Assembly: GCF_011075055.1 (NCBI RefSeq)
Contig: NC_058154.1
Coordinates: 6,554,620-6,618,619 of the forward strand
From: Mangifera indica
Taxonomy: Eukaryota; Streptophyta; Magnoliopsida; Sapindales; Anacardiaceae
Reading direction: 5' to 3'
Length of the DNA stretch: 64,000 nucleotides
Of the stretch, positions 62,401-64,000 are shown one piece after another. A model generated the notes under the pieces. It did not search any database. It was not told the DNA's origin and was given only the letters and a program-made list of their open reading frames with translations. Both the position numbers and the translations under genes were made by a program. Within the stretch, counting starts at the first letter, position 1. Each line of letters starts with the position of its first letter.

Positions 62401-64000
62401 AGATTGATGCTTTTATGAAAGCCACGGCAGTGGTGGGTCAAGAAACTAGTTTGGTTACAGATTATATTCTCAAGGTTTGTTCTCCATTGCAAGTTTGCTC
62501 TTTTGTTTATTTATTTTCTTGTACCTTGTTTCAAAGACCTTACATTTTAGAAACATTAACAGATTCTTGGCTTGGATATATGTGCTGATACTATAATTGG
62601 TGATAACATGAGAAGGGGTGTTTCTGGTGGACAAAGGAAGCGTGTAACTACTGGTATGCTTCCCAAGAGAAGTCCTCCTGATATTCTTGTTTGTCACATA
62701 TAACTTTTTCCTACAGTAGCAGCTTGTTCATTGCCAACAGCTTCAACCCTGATTTTACATCTTCATATCTACTCTAATTTTGGATGTAATCTTTACAATT
62801 GTGAGTGCAGGAGAGATGTTGGTGGGACCAGCAAAGGTTCTTCTAATGGATGAGATATCAACAGGACTGGACAGTTCAACCACTTTTCAAATTTGCAAGT
62901 TCATGAAGCAAATGGTTCATATTATGGATGTTACCATGATGATTTCTCTTCTTCAGCCAGCGCCGGAGACATATGATCTCTTTGATGATATTATCCTACT
63001 ATCAGAAGGTCAAATTGTCTATCAAGGTCCACGGGAGAATGTCCTTCAATTCTTTGAATACATGGGTTTTAAATGCCCAGACAGAAAAGGAGTTGCTGAC
63101 TTTCTGCAAGAAGTAACTTCCAAGAAGGACCAGGAACAGTATTGGTTTAGGAAGAACCAACCTTACAGTTTTGTTTCGGTTTCTGATTTTGTTGAAGGTT
63201 TCAAATCTTTTCACCTTGGCCAGCAGATTGACTTAGATCTTAGAGTTCCTTTTGACAAATCTAAAGCCCACCCTGCTGCATTGGTGACAGAAAAGTATGG
63301 CATTCCAAATCGAGATTTGTTCAAGGCATGTTTTGCGAGGGAGTGGCTGCTAATGAAGCGTAATTCTTTTGTTTATATATTCAAGACTACCCAGATAACG
63401 ATTATGTCATTAATAGCCATGTCCGTGTTCTTTAGAACAGAAATGAAACCGGGCACTTTCTTTGGTGGAACTAAATATTTTGGAGCGTTGTTCTTCAGTT
63501 TAGTTAATGTGATGTTTAATGGGATGGCAGAACTTGCAATGACTATTATGAAGCTTCCTGTCTTCTATAAACAAAGGGATCACTTATTCTACCCTGCATG
63601 GGCTTTTGCTTTACCTATATGGATCCTTAGGATCCCTTTATCGATTTTGGAATCAGCTATATGGATCATTCTGACATATTATACAATTGGGTTTGCTCCC
63701 TCTCCAGGCAGGTAAAGTAATTCATCTAGTTCCAATCAGTCCATATTAATCACCTACCAAACACTATTAGATATTAGATTGTAATTAGTTTTTCTATGAT
63801 TTGGGTTCTGTCATACCTGAAATTAGAACTAGATCAGCTACTAGAGTTCTTCTGTTAACAGTCCTTTTACTTTCTCTTTTGTAGGTTTTTCCGACAATTC
63901 TTGGTATTACTTGGTGTACATCAGATGGCTCTGTCCCTCTTTAGGTTTATTGCTGCTCTTGGAAGAACAGAAGTTCTATCAAAGTTGCTGGGTACCTTCA
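59462..64000 (+). CDS. full-size ABCG/PDR transporter, N-terminal half (continues past the window)
   Basis: Eight exons with GT-AG borders are visible: 59462-59871, 59961-60081, 61837-61925, 62026-62110, 62184-62474, 62563-62653, 62811-63711 and 63885 onward, giving about 701 residues; family proteins are about 1430. The N-terminus is Arg/Ser/Met-rich, then [20 protein letters not shown], a plant PDR signature. Nucleotide-binding domain 1: Walker A GPPASGKT (about 213-220), signature VSGGQRKR (352 on), Walker B VLLMDE (372-377), then [14 protein letters not shown]. Exon 7 ends with four hydrophobic segments containing LPVFYKQRD, the start of membrane domain 1. Order and sequence sit closest to the ABCG36/ABCG29 (PDR8-like) group of plasma-membrane exporters of defence or hormone-related compounds; the substrate cannot be told. 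Intron 2 (1.75 kb) carries a foldback transposon. Confidence 0.93.
59878..59903. repeat. (TTGAA)n pentanucleotide repeat at the start of ABCG intron 1
   Basis: About five tandem copies of a 5-bp AATTG/TTGAA unit immediately after the donor site. Confidence 0.9.
60160..60195. repeat. GGCATG / GGCCAT short repeats in ABCG intron 2
   Basis: Six-base and five-base units (CATGGC, GGCAT) are repeated about six times and form overlapping palindromes. Confidence 0.8.
60731..61488. mobile_element. foldback transposon copy 3, in ABCG intron 2
   Basis: It starts GGCCAAACAAC. Inner arms are clearly inverted: TTCGAAGCTTTCTCTCCC... and CAATCTCTCTCCACT on the left against AGTGGAGAGAGATCACTGG and AACTTCGAGAGGG on the right, around a centre with GATATCGAATGAGGCTTG and its complement. 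The right end is disturbed (ATAGTACTAAATAACAGATGC then TTTCGGC), so the border is approximate. It matches copy 1 at 10012 over nearly its whole length. No transposase. Confidence 0.65.

Overview
This is nuclear DNA from a flowering plant, most likely a woody core eudicot. It is AT-rich, its genes have GT-AG introns, and it carries plant-specific families (an AGC VIII kinase, a PDR-type ABCG transporter, an arogenate dehydratase relic) in a mass of plant Ty1/copia, Ty3/gypsy, Mutator-like and hAT debris. I cannot name the species. Only three host genes look intact: a small membrane DnaJ protein (minus strand, exons between 25368 and 28681), a KIPK-like AGC kinase (CDS 44684-48417) and the first half of a full-size ABCG/PDR transporter (from 59462, running off the right edge).

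Region by region. 1-15800 is a nested retrotransposon nest: a copia 3' end plus LTR, a broken gypsy gag on the minus strand, four long LTRs that begin TGTAACA and end TGTTACA in mixed orientations (1996-3563, 3565-7214, 8543-11819, 12385-14876), and a minus-strand copia pol split by the third of these. 15801-24096 is one unusual unit: about 8.3 kb bounded by GGGAAATTTTAAAAA-type inverted termini and near-matching 9-10 bp target duplications. It contains two satellite-like arrays of a 118-120 bp repeat in opposite orientation, a short spacer with a two-exon gene fragment, and a duplicated block with CTGCCGTGGGAA hairpins. I read it as a giant non-autonomous Mutator-like transposon, and it is the main discovery candidate. 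24100-30550 holds the DnaJ gene. 30650-37850 is a decayed minus-strand copia element with both LTRs and a hAT-type insertion that has a perfect 8-bp duplication. 37850-43640 has AT-rich DNA, a foldback transposon and an arogenate dehydratase pseudogene. 43650-48420 is the kinase. 50843-55421 is a complete but inactivated chromodomain gypsy element with a perfect 5-bp target duplication. 55422-59460 is AT-rich with another foldback remnant, and 59462-64000 is the ABCG gene.

A family of foldback transposons starting GGCCAAAG (10012, 39354, 57432, 60731) links the regions; one copy sits in a solo LTR and one in intron 2 of the ABCG gene. The three host genes act in unrelated processes (protein folding, kinase signalling, membrane export), and nothing suggests co-regulation. 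All calls come from reading the sequence; no database search was run.
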